NCBI GenBank assembly: GCA_039566865.1
Contig: CM076947.1
Location: 2,549,501 to 2,613,500 of the forward strand
DNA: 64,000 bases
Source: Aurelia coerulea
Taxonomy: Eukaryota > Cnidaria > Scyphozoa > Semaeostomeae > Ulmaridae
Direction: 5' to 3'
Shown: piece after piece, positions 30,861 to 42,499 of the stretch
Layout: each line of letters opens with the position of its first letter
Numbering within the stretch: position 1 is the stretch's first letter
Notes under the pieces: model-generated
The model's input: only the letters and a program-made list of their open reading frames with translations
Told to the model about the DNA's origin: nothing
The model's database searches: none
Made by a program: the position numbers and the translations under genes

Positions 30861-31574
30861 TGGTTTATGATAACCATCGGCGTAGGGGGAGATAAAATTT
30901 GGGGGGCTGCCCAATAAAAATCCATTGTTTAAGAAAATTTTGCCCGACTTAACGCAGGTTTCTGCCTGATTATGGCTGATTTTTGCAAAAATTTTCGACG
31001 TTGGCAGCCCCCCTGTCTCCTACACCTATGATGATAACATTTCAAATCGTGCACACTTTTAGAAAGGAATAAAAACCCAGGGGGTTGAGTGTATAATGGG
31101 TGCCATCCATGGAGGTGTTTTGGGTCCAAAATTCTCTTTCCAAGGGTTATTTTTGGAAGATTTTCCATTAAAGAAGGATCAGTTTGTACATGGTTTGTAT
31201 GAAATGAGCAAAATTGTTAAAAATGTATACCTTTTTCACCAAAAGCTCTATTTTAGTTCCCTCTTTCTATGAAGCCTCCTTATTTCAAATACAAGAAGAT
31301 GCAGAAAGCCTTCATGTTCATTAAAAATACACTTAAGGCAGGCTCAATAGAGCTTTACGGTAAGGGTTTTTTCAATCCAGACAGCGAGCTTCGGAAGAAA
31401 CTTTTACCGTCGGGAAATGTTTTCGCGATGGTGGTTTTGGACAAGAAACAGGATGCCGCTGCGAAATGCCTCACACAGAGCTCGCTGCGGAGGTGCTGCG
31501 TATTGCGCACGTGCGCAGCCAAACTTTGGCGGTTGCAATTTTGAATATTTGAACACATGAAGAAGGAAGTTTAG

Positions 31575-33556
31575 CTGACTGAGCTGGATTGGGACGCTCT
31601 GCAAAGCAAAAGATGGCTTTGTGACAACACTCAACGTCTCAAAGGATCGAGGATGTATCAGAGAAGGTTGGCAAGATATTTAGGACAAAGAACATATACA
31701 CATCCTGATGATGGGTAAGTTTGCAAACCTGTTTGAACAAATCAAACGTCTCTGCTAAATTTGGGCCTAAATTAGTGGGCGTGTTCTCGATTTGAAAACT
31801 GTAAATCTTTTATCGCAAATCTTCGCTTCATCAGATCAGAGCCTATCTTTTTAACGGGATTTTGGGGAGCAGATTGAACTGTTCAACACAGATGGGCCAA
31901 ATTATTTATTGGTCAGGTCAAGTAAAGTCAGTAAAATATGAATCTCTGGCCCTGCCTGGGCTTTGTGAACAAAAACATCAAACTATTATGTGAGGTGCTC
32001 GAACTTTTTCTAGGCATGGAACTAGAAGGTGGTACGAAAAATATGGTCCTTTGCAGGTGCCTCCAAGAATTTTTGTGATAAAATGTATTTTTAGATGTAA
32101 CTTTTCCTCAATAAAACACACAAAAATTTATAAGATGACTTGACAAAAAAGTCATGTAGTCATTTTATTGTGATTTCATAAAAACAAAACAAAGAAAGAG
32201 GTTCTAAAATTGGGTTCTAAAATTTGACTCAAATATAATTAAAACATTGAGTTCGCATTAATAGCACACTCATGAACATTATCAACCTCTCTTTTCAATC
32301 AAAAACAAAAGTTGTGATTTTAAATCGCTCTTGGAATTAAACCAAAGGAATTCCTGAGGATAATGCAATCAATGATTAAGAAGTCTTGGTCTCCACTGCT
32401 AATTACTTTAGCATGATTGTAGGATAAGAAGGGCCATCACCATTTTGTCAGCAAAATTTAGGATAGTGTTAACACTCAGCTATTTATATGGACTTGATGC
32501 CTTTAAGTATGGGGCCCCCAAACACTTTTTTCGCTAAGGGCCCCATCAGCGCTCAAAAACAAACTAGCATGGTAGCGGTGCTACCGGGATGGTAGCTGAA
32601 ATGCTCAAATTTCCCAGGAAGGAAGAGGGGAAAAAGGAAAAAGAAATGGAAAGCAAGGGGAAAGAGGAGAAAACAACGAAGAAAGGGATGGAAAGGGAAG
32701 GAAAAGAAACTAGGAGAGTGAGGAAATGGGGCCAAGTGTCAGGCAGTATATTGAGAGAGAAGAAGAAAGCATGTACGAAGAAACCAAGGTGCCTACTTAC
32801 CTTGCTACCAGTAGGGGAATTTTTGTTTAGCCCTGGGCCCCACAATGCTCTATTATTCCACTGCCACAAAGGGCTTTTGATACAGTGATTTGGAGCCATC
32901 AAATGTGGTTTATCAAATATTGAATCCCGTGGGGGCTACATAACTTGTTGATGGGCAGGTTTCTACTGCCTGGTTCTCAGAAAGCTACCCATTTATGTTG
33001 GCAAAATATTCCTTTGTTCCCACTCTTGTTATGAATTTTGGTAAACTAATTTTTGCCAATTTAAGCCAAACCAACCCATTTTTATAGAAATCTGTTGAAA
33101 AATGACACTTATTTAAAAAGAATTTCGCATCCAAACCAAAAACCCACCCATATTGGTGGCACGTACGCCTGTACCATCAACATCTATTGTATAAATTGTA
33201 TCCCCTGGATTGTATCAAACAGACTTATTTTGATCCATTTGCACAGAGGTCATCAAAAATAATTAGGGAGCTACATCAATGGATCAGGATACCGTTACAT
33301 TTTCAATGTCATATAAGACCATGGCTGGGGTTCAAAAATTCAAATCAGGTTTCCCTGCCATTGGTTGGCCTGGGTACCCTCTTTGTTTTCAATGACAAAT
33401 ATTTTTTCTCTAATCTCTTGTAGATGGTTGGATGAAAATATAGAGTTTACAGGAAGTATATACTGCATCAGACATCACTATGGTTTGGAAGCAAAGTACT
33501 TTCTTTGCAGTTGGCGGTCAAAATGTGACGTTTATTTTGGGACAACTTATTTGTAA
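31575..33556 (+). CDS. Spliced cargo gene in CMC copy 1 (unrecognised)
   Basis: Two exons: 31575-31714, ending GATGATGG|GTAAGT, and 33424-33556, starting after TTTCTCTAATCTCTTGTAG. They join in frame (phase 2) to read LTELDWDALQSKRWLCDNTQ, then RLKGSRMYQRRLARYLGQRT, then YTHPDDGWLDENIEFTGSIY and so on to ...CDVYFGTTYL and a stop. An earlier exon 31271-31361 (MKPPYFKYKKMQKAFMFIKN..., donor TACG|GTAAGG) may precede it, but its phase does not match exon 31575 directly, so one exon may be missing. I recognise no family. The intron holds a 130-bp purine-rich tract. The same exons and splice sites are kept in copy 2. It may be a captured host gene fragment or the C-terminal end of an element protein. 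Confidence 0.45.
32608..32740 (+). repeat. Homopurine tract in the cargo gene intron
   Basis: About 130 bases almost wholly A/G on the plus strand (GGAAGAGGGGAAAAAGGAAA onwards). Long homopurine stretches can adopt triplex (H-DNA) structure. The corresponding tract in copy 2 is where the MULE-type foldback element inserted. Confidence 0.7.
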
Positions 33557-35120
33557 ATATATAAACATATTGTTAAATAGAGTTTTCTACAATGTTATAG
33601 ACATTTGGATATTCCAAAGCGCCTGGATCAAGCAATATCTTTTATACATTTTGTAGAAAGCTGAATAATTTTGAATATTTACAACAGTGACTAAAGCTGG
33701 AATTCCACTCAGTCAAACATTTCATGTAAAATGTATAAAAAAGTATTCCTTGATCCAGACTCTTAATTGTAGAATAGCCGAGAGGCATCAATTGAATTTC
33801 CAAAAGTTTGCCAGTAAATATCAGTCTTGGGCCAGGCAAAAAGCTTATTCACATAAGTCAGTTCTTCTCTTCCACTTTCCAATGTTATCCTGCAGACTTT
33901 GCAAGGGTTTTGAAATGGTCTTTATTGTAAGGAACTTGGTCCTGTATCAGTGAATAAATTGTGTTAGAAGTGGAGCAACAGGATAAATGGCATGACCAAT
34001 CTCTTTCTTTGCTTTGATATTCTAATTTATGAAGTGTCAAAAGCATAAGAATCAGTCTCAAGAGCTTCAGCGCAAGCAGTTTCATACACACTGTAACTCC
34101 CCATAATAACAAAGAGGTCCCTTTCAAAACTATCTATATTTTCAGTAGAATTCATACAAATTGAAAGGCCAAGACAGTTTTATAAGCAGAATTAAACATA
34201 GCATAGTATCTTGTTTTCAAATGAAGTTGATGGCAAAAGTGAAAGACAATACATCTGCAGTTATCATTGACTCTTCGTCTTTCTTTCCGCAGTTCAGTGA
34301 ACATGCAAACATCTGTGCATATTGAGTTACCCACGAAGATTAAAATTTTTTTAACAAAGTAAACTATTTTTGAATCTGCTTGGTGCATATTTGTATGTAT
34401 TGTGATCTTGGCATGGGAAGAATTACACAAGAGAGTAGGACAAGAGTGGTAGCAATCGAGGTAAAAAGCTAATATCCGCTCTGGTCCCGTGTATCTCTCT
34501 TGTAGGGGCTTGCTGTTGACGCTAGCGCTGTTGACAGCTTAAGGCTCATTGCAGTTAGAGCATTTCTTTGCCTGAAAAGGCAAAGTTATCCCTTTACCTC
34601 ACTTCCTACCCATGCTGAGACCACCGTACTATGGAATGTATCAAATTATGAACAAAATCACATTGGATTATCACATGGTTCAGTATCATGCGAGAGTGGG
34701 CAAGTGCATAAATCATGGGTTGTGATTATACAGCACACCAAATCACAAAAAAACAAATGATAAATCCAAAATCATAGGTTGTGATTATGCAAGCAATATA
34801 ATCACAAAGGATCATTGTGTGATTATAGTTTTCAAAATCATACGCTTTGATTTCTTTATGGGTCTGTTCCCATACGATTTCACCCAAGTAAAAAGAATGC
34901 TCAAATTTCCAGTCTGCAAATCAAGAGACAATTTCAAAAGAATAAAAATCACATACGATTGTACCGTCAGAGAATTCTAGTGCTGCTTCAATTGGGATTT
35001 CACATGTGACAATCGCATGCGATTAAGGGGTCAGATTGAACGCGATTCAGAATCACAAGTGCAATCCTGTGAAAAATCATGTAGGATTGCATGCTGGATT
35101 TAGGGTCTTTTTTACCTGTG

Positions 35121-35826
35121 CGGAGAGATGTGGGAGGTGAGGTGATGATTGTGGTAGTGTTGGTGTTGGTGATGGTGCTGTTCGGCTGTGTGTGTGGGTG
35201 CTGGTGTCAATGTACAGTGGGTGGGATGCTGGTGGTGGTGGTTCTTGTGCCAGTTGTAAGAGTGTGATAGGGTCGTGCATTTGCCGTTGATATCCAGAGT
35301 GTCTTGGTTCTCGTGGTGGTATTGGTGGTGGTGCAGGTGACGTGGGTGCTGGTGCTGGTGCTGATGGTGACATGTGATATTGACGTGGAGTGAACTGTGA
35401 TGGGATTGGTGAGGGATAATATCGTGAGGGTGGTGCCATGTATCCTGCAGCTGGTGGTGCTGGTGGTGCTGTTGGTGATGGGTTATAGGGAGATTGGAGA
35501 GATCTTGCTGGTGGATAGTATGGTGCGGCTGGTGTTATTGGATGTGCATATCTGCGTTCTGCTGCCCGGGGTGATGGTGGTGGTTGCATTGCTTGTTGTT
35601 GTTGTGGGTGGTGTGCAGGACCTGCAGCAGTGAGGACATCCACAAGATGCTGCACTGAGCCTCCTTGCGCCTCTGCTGCTGCTCCACTCTTTGGTACATG
35701 CAACAAAGGCAAAAGATCCACTAGGTTTTTAGTGGTCTTGAAGAGTGGATCAGGCAGAGGCGCAAAGGTCATGCCATTAGCAAAATTGACGGGATTGCTG
35801 AAAAGCCTGTTGGCCACCATGTAGTT
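35121..35826 (-). CDS. Proline-rich host coding exon between two CMC copies
   Basis: 706 bp of unique sequence between the elements, fully open on the minus strand: NYMVANRLFSNPVNFANGMT..., then LVDLLPLLHVPKSGAAAEAQ, then a long Pro/Ala/Ser/Tyr-rich tract (PPPSPRAAERRYAHP, APPAPPAAGYMAPPSRYYPS). Upstream, past copy 2, the frame continues at 42099-42155 (LLAAIEVGGALFSMGI|NYM); downstream, past copy 1, at 30218. Both junctions are in frame when each element and one target copy are removed. No known domain; the first part may hold a hydrophobic helix (AAIEVGGALFSMGI). The nominal open frame 35077-35928 picks up element sequence at both ends and should not be read as one protein. Confidence 0.55.
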
Positions 35827-37182
35827 CACAGGTAGAAATGAGCCCAAAACCCATATTTGGATTTTACAGAAATTCGAAATCGGGTGTGAAATCGTACATG
35901 ATTTTACAAGACCCATGGTATTGGACATACCTTATAATCGCACCATAGTGATTTTACTATTGAGAATCACAAATCGTATTTCAGCTGTACAAAATCCCAT
36001 TACGATCCTTCTATGATTTTTAACAGCAGCGAATAAGATTTGCGATTCTTCAATCGTATGTATAAGCGTCCGATTGTCTTTATGTACAAGCTGTGCACAA
36101 TTGTTCAACAATTCAAATACCAACAAAATCATGTGCGATTCTAGGATAAAGATCACATGTCTGATCCAAAACTTTGAAAATCACAAGCGATTCCAATCTG
36201 ATTTTAAAGGTCAATAAATCTGTCTTGGATTATGAGAACATCAAAATCACGTGTGCTTTAGAAAGGAATGCAATCACAACTCTGATCAGCAACAATTTAA
36301 ATTCCTAAACGATTCCAATCCGATTTGTAAGGTCTGGAAATCGTTGTGTTATTGTGAGGACATTAAAATCGCATGCGCTTTCAGGAAGGAATATGATCAC
36401 AAACTCGATCATCAACATGTTAAAATCCCGTATGATTTCAATCTTATTTATCAGATCGTTCAATCTGGTGGTTTATGATAACCATCGGCGTAGGGGGAGA
36501 TAAAATTTGGGGGGCTGCCCAATAAAAATCCATTGTTTAAGAAAATTTTGCCCGACTTAACGCAGGTTTCTGCCCGATTATGGCTGATTTTTGCAAAAAT
36601 TTTCGACGTTGGCAGCCCCCCTGTCTCCTACACCTATGATGATAACATTTCAAATCGTGCACACTTTTAGAAAGGAATAAAAACCCAGGGGGTTGAGTGT
36701 ATAATGGGTGCCATCCATGGAGGTGTTTTGGGTCCAAAATTCTCTTTCCAAGGGTTATTTTTGGAAGATTTTCCATTAAAGAAGGATCAGTTCGTACATG
36801 GTTTGTATGAAATGAGCAAAATTGTTAAAAATGTATACCTTTTTCACCAAAAGCTCTATTTTAGTTCCCTCTTTCTATGAAGCCTCCTTATTTCAAATAC
36901 AAGAAGATGCAGAAAGCCTTCATGTTCATTAAAAATACACTTAAGGCAGGCTCAATAGAGCTTTACGGTAAGGGTTTTTTCAATCCAGACAGCGAGCTTC
37001 GGAAGAAACTTTTACCGTCGGGAAATGTTTTCGCGATGGTGGTTTTGGACAAGAAACAGGATGCCGCTGCGAAATGCCTCACACAGAGCTCGCTGCGGAG
37101 GTGCTGCGTATTGCGCACGTGCGCAGCCAAACTTTGGCGGTTGCAATTTTGAATATTTGAACACATGAAGAAGGAAGTTTAG

Positions 37183-40100
37183 CTGACTGAGCTGGATTGG
37201 GACGCTCTGCAAAGCAAAAGATGGCTTTGTGACAACACTCAACGTCTCAAAGGATCGAGGATGTATCAGAGAAGGTTGGCAAGATATTTAGGACAAAGAA
37301 CATATACACATCCTGATGATGGGTAAGTTTGCAAACCTGTTTGAACAAATCAAACGTCTCAGCTAAATTTGGGCCTAAATTAGTGGGCGTGTTCTCGATT
37401 TGAAAACTGTAAATCTTTTATCGCAAATCTTCGCTTCATCAGATCAGAGCCTATCTTTTTAACGGGATTTTGGGGAGCAGATTGAACTGTTCAACACAGA
37501 TGGGCCAAATTATTTATTGGTCAGGTCAAGTAAAGTCAGTAAAATATGAATCTCTGGCCCTGCCTGGGCTTTGTGAACAAAAACATCAAACTATTATGTG
37601 AGGTGCTCGAACTTTTTCTAGGCATGGAACTAGAAGGTGGTACGAAAAATATGGTCCTTTGCAGGTGCCTCCAAGAATTTTTGTGATAAAATGTATTTTT
37701 AGATGTAACTTTTCCTCAATAAAACACACAAAAATTTATAAGATGACTTGACAAAAAAGTCATGTAGTCATTTTATTGTGATTTCATAAAAACAAAACAA
37801 AGAAAGAGGTTCTAAAATTGGGTTCTAAAATTTGACTCAAATATAATTAAAACATTGAGTTCGCATTAATAGCACACTCATGAACATTATCAACCTCTCT
37901 TTTCAATCAAAAACAAAAGTTGTGATTTTAAATCGCTCTTGGAATTAAACCAAAGGAATTCCTGAGGATAATGCAATCAATGATTAAGAAGTCTTGGTCT
38001 CCACTGCTAATTACTTTAGCATGATTGTAGGATAAGAAGGGCCATCACCATTTTGTCAGCAAAATTTAGGATAGTGTTAACACTCAGCTATTTATATGGA
38101 CTTGATGCCTTTAAGTATGGGGCCCCCAAACACTTTTTTCGCTAAGGGCCCCATCAGCGCTCAAAAACAAACTAGCATGGTAGCGGTGCTACCGGGATGG
38201 TAGCTGAAATGCTCAAATTTCCCAGGAAGGAAGAGGGGAAAAAGGAAAAAGAAAGGCCAGGTCCATAACGCGGAACTCGCGGAAACCGCGGAACAGAATT
38301 TTTCCGTGAGATATAGTTCCGTGTTATTCACTGGCGTATTGGGCAAAAGTCCATAACGCGGAATTGAAAAACGCGGAATTGAAAAACGCGGAAATTTTTT
38401 TCAAGCCTTGAAAATTACATTCTTTTTTCAAATTCATCCTTGGATCTTCGAAACACTTTTAAACAGTGCACTTGCGCCCCTCTTCAGGATCGACATACTA
38501 TTGCATCTGTGTTGTTATTATTCATTTGGCGAGGCCCATCGAGGTTAGTGGCCTAACTATGAATGATGTTGACATTGTGTTGGCAAATTCGGAAGTAAAG
38601 CCACGTTCTCCGCTTAACTTATCAGTAGAAAGAATCAAACCAACAGAAATTCATCTGTTTTTCCTTCAAACTTTGCTGAGAAAAGTCTCGAAAAATTTCC
38701 GCGATATTGAGTTCCGCGTTATTCACTGGCGTATTAGGCAAAAGTCCATAACGCGGAATTGAAAAACGCGGAAATTTTTTTCAAGCCTTGAAAATTACAT
38801 TCTTTTTCAAATTCATCCTTGGATCTTCGAAACACTTTTAAACAGTGCACTTGCGCCCCTCTTCAGGATCGACGTACTATTGCATCTGTGTTGTTATTAT
38901 TCATTTGGCTAGGCCCATCGAGGTTAGTGGCCTAACTATGAACAATGTTGACATTGTGTTGGCAAATTCGGAAGTAAAGCCACGTTCTCCGCTTAACTCA
39001 TCAGTAGGAAGAATCAAACAAACAGAAATTCATCTGTTTCGAAGATCCAAGGATGAATTTGAAAAAGAATGTAATTTTCAAGGCTTGAAAAAAATTTCCG
39101 CGTTTTTCAATTCCGCGTTATGGACTTTTGCCTAATACGCCAGTGAATAACGCGGAACTCAATATCGCGGAAATTTTTCGAGACTTTTCTCAGCAAAGTT
39201 TGAAGGAAAAACAGATGAATTTCTGTTGGTTTGATTCTTTCTACTGATAAGTTAAGCGGAGAACGTGGCTTTACTTCCGAATTTGCCAACACAATGTCAA
39301 CATCATTCATAGTTAGGCCACTAACCTCGATGGGCCTCGCCAAATGAATAATAACAACACAGATGCAATAGTATGTCGATCCTGAAGAGGGGCGCAAGTG
39401 CACTGTTTAAAAGTGTTTCGAAGATCCAAGGATGAATTTGAAAAAAGAATGTAATTTTCAAGGCTTGAAAAAAATTTCCGCGTTTTTCAATTCCGCGTTT
39501 TTCAATTCCGCGTTATGGACTTTTGCCCAATACGCCAGTGAATAACGCGGAACTATATCTCGCGGAAAAATTCTGTTCCGCGAGTTCCGCGAGTTCCGCG
39601 TTATGGACCTGGCCAAAAAGAAATGGAAAGCAAGGGGAAAGAGGAGAAAACAATGAAGAAAGGGATGGAAAGGGAAGGAAAAGAAACTAGGAGAGTGAGG
39701 AAATGGGGCCAAGTGTCAGGCAGTATATTGAGAGAGAAGAAGAAAGCATGTACGAAGAAACCAAGGTGCCTACTTACCTTGCTACCAGTAGGGGAATTTT
39801 TGTTTAGCCCTGGGCCCCACAATGCTCTATTATTCCACTGCCACAAAGGGCTTTTGATACAGTGATTTGGAGCCATCAAATGTGGTTTATCAAATATTGA
39901 ATCCCGTGGGGGCTACATAACTTGTTGATGGGCAGGTTTCTACTGCCTGGTTCTCAGAAAGCTACCCATTTATGTTGGCAAAATATTCCTTTGTTCCCAC
40001 TCTTGTTATGAATTTTGGTAAACTAATTTTTGCCAATTTAAGCCAAACCAACCCATTTTTATAGAAATCTGTTGAAAAATGACACTTATTTAAAAAGAAT

Positions 40101-40533
40101 TTCGCATCCAAACCAAAAACCCACCCATATTGGTGGCACGTACGCCTGTACCATCAACATCTATTGTATAAATTGTATCCCCTGGATTGTATCAAACAGA
40201 CTTATTTTGATCCATTTGCACAGAGGTCATCAAAAATAATTAGGGAGCTACATCAATGGATCAGGATACCGTTACATTTTCAATGTCATATAAGACCATG
40301 GCTGGGGTTCAAAAATTCAAATCAGGTTTCCCTGCCATTGGTTGGCCTGGGTACCCTCTTTGTTTTCAATGACAAATATTTTTTCTCTAATCTCTTGTAG
40401 ATGGTTGGATGAAAATATAGAGTTTACAGGAAGTATATACTGCATCAGACATCACTATGGTTTGGAAGCAAAGTACTTTCTTTGCAGTTGGCGGTCAAAA
40501 TGTGACGTTTATTTTGGGACAACTTATTTGTAA
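37183..40533 (+). CDS. Spliced cargo gene in CMC copy 2 (unrecognised)
   Basis: Same two exons as in copy 1, at 37183-37322 and 40401-40533, with identical donor GATGATGG|GTAAGT and acceptor CTCTTGTAG. The encoded protein appears unchanged. The intron is longer by 1,369 bp because the MULE-type foldback element sits in its purine tract. Keeping an open frame in both copies may reflect recent amplification rather than selection. Function unknown. Confidence 0.45.
38246..39623. mobile_element. MULE-type foldback element with 9-bp target duplication
   Basis: 1,360 bp (38255-39614) inserted in the purine tract of CMC copy 2, flanked by AAAAAGAAA (38246-38254, 39615-39623). Ends start GGCCAGGTCCATAACGCGGA. 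Arms of about 575 bp (38255-38832 and 39041-39614) are nearly perfect inverted copies; the 200-bp centre is a further partial direct copy of the left-arm sequence. Copy 1 shows the unoccupied site with a single AAAAAGAAA. A 9-bp duplication points to the Mutator superfamily. The 98-codon open frames repeated in each arm are mirror copies of repeat sequence, not supported genes. Confidence 0.8.
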
Positions 40534-42098
40534 ATATATAAACATATTGTTAAATAGAGTTTTCTACAATGTTATAGACATTTGGATATTCCAAAGCGCC
40601 TGGATCAAGCAATATCTTTTATACATTTTGTAGAAAGCTGAATAATTTTGAATATTTACAACAGTGACTAAAGCTGGAATTCCACTCAGTCAAACATTTC
40701 ATGTAAAATGTATAAAAAAGTATTCCTTGATCCAGACTCTTAATTGTAGAATAGCCGAGAGGCATCAATTGAATTTCCAAAAGTTTGCCAGTAAATATCA
40801 GTCTTGGGCCAGGCAAAAAGCTTATTCACATAAGTCAGTTCTTCTCTTCCACTTTCCAATGTTATCCTGCAGACTTTGCAAGGGTTTTGAAATGGTCTTT
40901 ATTGTAAGGAACTTGGTCCTGTATCAGTGAATAAATTGTGTTAGAAGTGGAGCAACAGGATAAATGGCATGACCAATCTCTTTCTTTGCTTTGATATTCT
41001 AATTTATGAAGTGTCAAAAGCATAAGAATCAGTCTCAAGAGCTTCAGCGCAAGCAGTTTCATACACACTGTAACTCCCCATAATAACAAAGAGGTCCCTT
41101 TCAAAACTATCTATATTTTCAGTAGAATTCATACAAATTGAAAGGCCAAGACAGTTTTATAAGCAGAATTAAACATAGCATAGTATCTTGTTTTCAAATG
41201 AAGTTGATGGCAAAAGTGAAAGACAATACATCTGCAGTTATCATTGACTCTTCGTCTTTCTTTCCGCAGTTCAGTGAACATGCAAACATCTGTGCATATT
41301 GAGTTACCCACGAAGATTAAAATTTTTTTAACAAAGTAAACTATTTTTGAATCTGCTTGGTGCATATTTGTATGTATTGTGATCTTGGCATGGGAAGAAT
41401 TACACAAGAGAGTAGGACAAGAGTGGTAGCAATCGAGGTAAAAAGCTAATATCCGCTCTGGTCCCGTGTATCTCTCTTGTAGGGGCTTGCTGTTGACGCT
41501 AGCGCTGTTGACAGCTTAAGGCTCATTGCAGTTAGAGCATTTCTTTGCCTGAAAAGGCAAAGTTATCCCTTTACCTCACTTCCTACCCATGCTGAGACCA
41601 CCGTACTATGGAATGTATCAAATTATGAACAAAATCACATTGGATTATCACATGGTTCAGTATCATGCGAGAGTGGGCAAGTGCATAAATCATGGGTTGT
41701 GATTATACAGCACACCAAATCACAAAAAAACAAATGATAAATCCAAAATCATAGGTTGTGATTATGCAAGCAATATAATCACAAAGGATCATTGTGTGAT
41801 TATAGTTTTCAAAATCATACGCTTTGATTTCTTTATGGGTCTGTTTCCATACGATTCCACCCAAGTAAAAAGAATGCTCGAATTTCCAGTCTGCAAAATC
41901 AAGAGACAATTTCAAAAGAATAAAAATCACATGCGATTGTACCGTCAGAGAATTCTAGTGCTGCTTCAATTGGGATTTCACATGTGACAATCGCATGCGA
42001 TTAAGGGGTCAGATTGAACGCGATTCAGAATCACAAGTGCAATCCTGTGAAAAATCATGTAGGATTGCATGCTGGATTTAGGGTCTTTTTTACCTGTG

Positions 42099-42155
42099 GT
42101 TGATGCCCATGGAAAACAGGGCACCGCCAACTTCAATGGCAGCCAACAGTAGTTG
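42099..42155 (-). CDS. Upstream fragment of the proline-rich host frame
   Basis: Minus-strand LLAAIEVGGALFSMGI directly before the right end of CMC copy 2, in frame with 35826 after element removal. Further upstream the frame meets stops within a few codons without a clear acceptor, so sequence at 42156-42330 may be another insertion. Confidence 0.4.
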
Positions 42156-42330
42156 TATTGTATTAGTTGTATTTTAGTTTATATTAATTCCAGGGGGTAG
42201 ACATGACATTTTGCTCCTCCTGTTCCCCGTTCTTGTAGTGTGGTATAGTAGATTGTAGGTAGTGTTTAGGTAATTTTGTTGTAAATTTTTATATTGAATA
42301 TAAAAATAAAAAACAAAAAACAAAACAAGC
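42156..42330 (+). other. A-rich retroposon-like tail
   Basis: Sequence ending ...AATATAAAAATAAAAAACAAAAAACAAAAC, preceded by TTTAGTTTATATTAATTCC and TTGTAGTGTGGTATAGTAG. It resembles the 3' end of a short retroposon, but no promoter boxes or target duplication were seen. Confidence 0.3.
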
Positions 42331-42499
42331 AGAACAAATAAATCTGTTCTGAATCAATGCGGACATTTGACACCCATTGCCAGAATTTTCAGTACAACAG
42401 TCAACCCCAATCCCAGAAAATTCCAAGTGAAAGTATACACCAATCACAGAAACTTTCCAGTAAGAGTGTATCCCGATCCCATAATTTTTAGGCTCAAAA

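Larger units (their letters stand above)
30216..35123 (+). mobile_element. CMC-type (CACTA/Chapaev-like) transposon, copy 1
   Basis: 4,902 bp (30219-35120) with ends CACAGGTAGAAATGAGCCC and, inverted, CACAGGTAAAAAAGACCC, flanked by a 3-bp duplication CGG (30216-30218, 35121-35123). About 600 bp inside the left end and 450 bp inside the right end are dense in direct and inverted words of the type AATCACAnGCGATT / ATCGTATG, resembling the subterminal transposase-binding repeats of CACTA elements. No transposase was recognised. It carries a small spliced gene on the plus strand and a purine-rich tract. Confidence 0.7.
35824..42101 (+). mobile_element. CMC-type transposon, copy 2 (with foldback insertion)
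   Basis: 6,272 bp (35827-42098), same orientation and ends as copy 1, flanked by GTT (35824-35826, 42099-42101). The only large difference is 1,369 bp = 1,360-bp foldback element plus 9-bp target duplication; without it the copy is 4,903 bp. A few single-base differences separate the copies (for example CCCACATTTGG/CCCATATTTGG near the left end). The different 3-bp duplications show that these are two separate insertions, not one segmental duplication. Confidence 0.75.

Noticed and set aside
31355..31634. Minus-strand open frames inside CMC copy 1 (and equivalents in copy 2)
   Set aside because: No splice or motif support, and the plus-strand exon model explains this region better.
38466..39403. 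98-codon protein encoded three times in the foldback element
   Set aside because: It is the same repeat sequence in direct and inverted positions; frames run into GCGGAA repeats and have no conserved domain.
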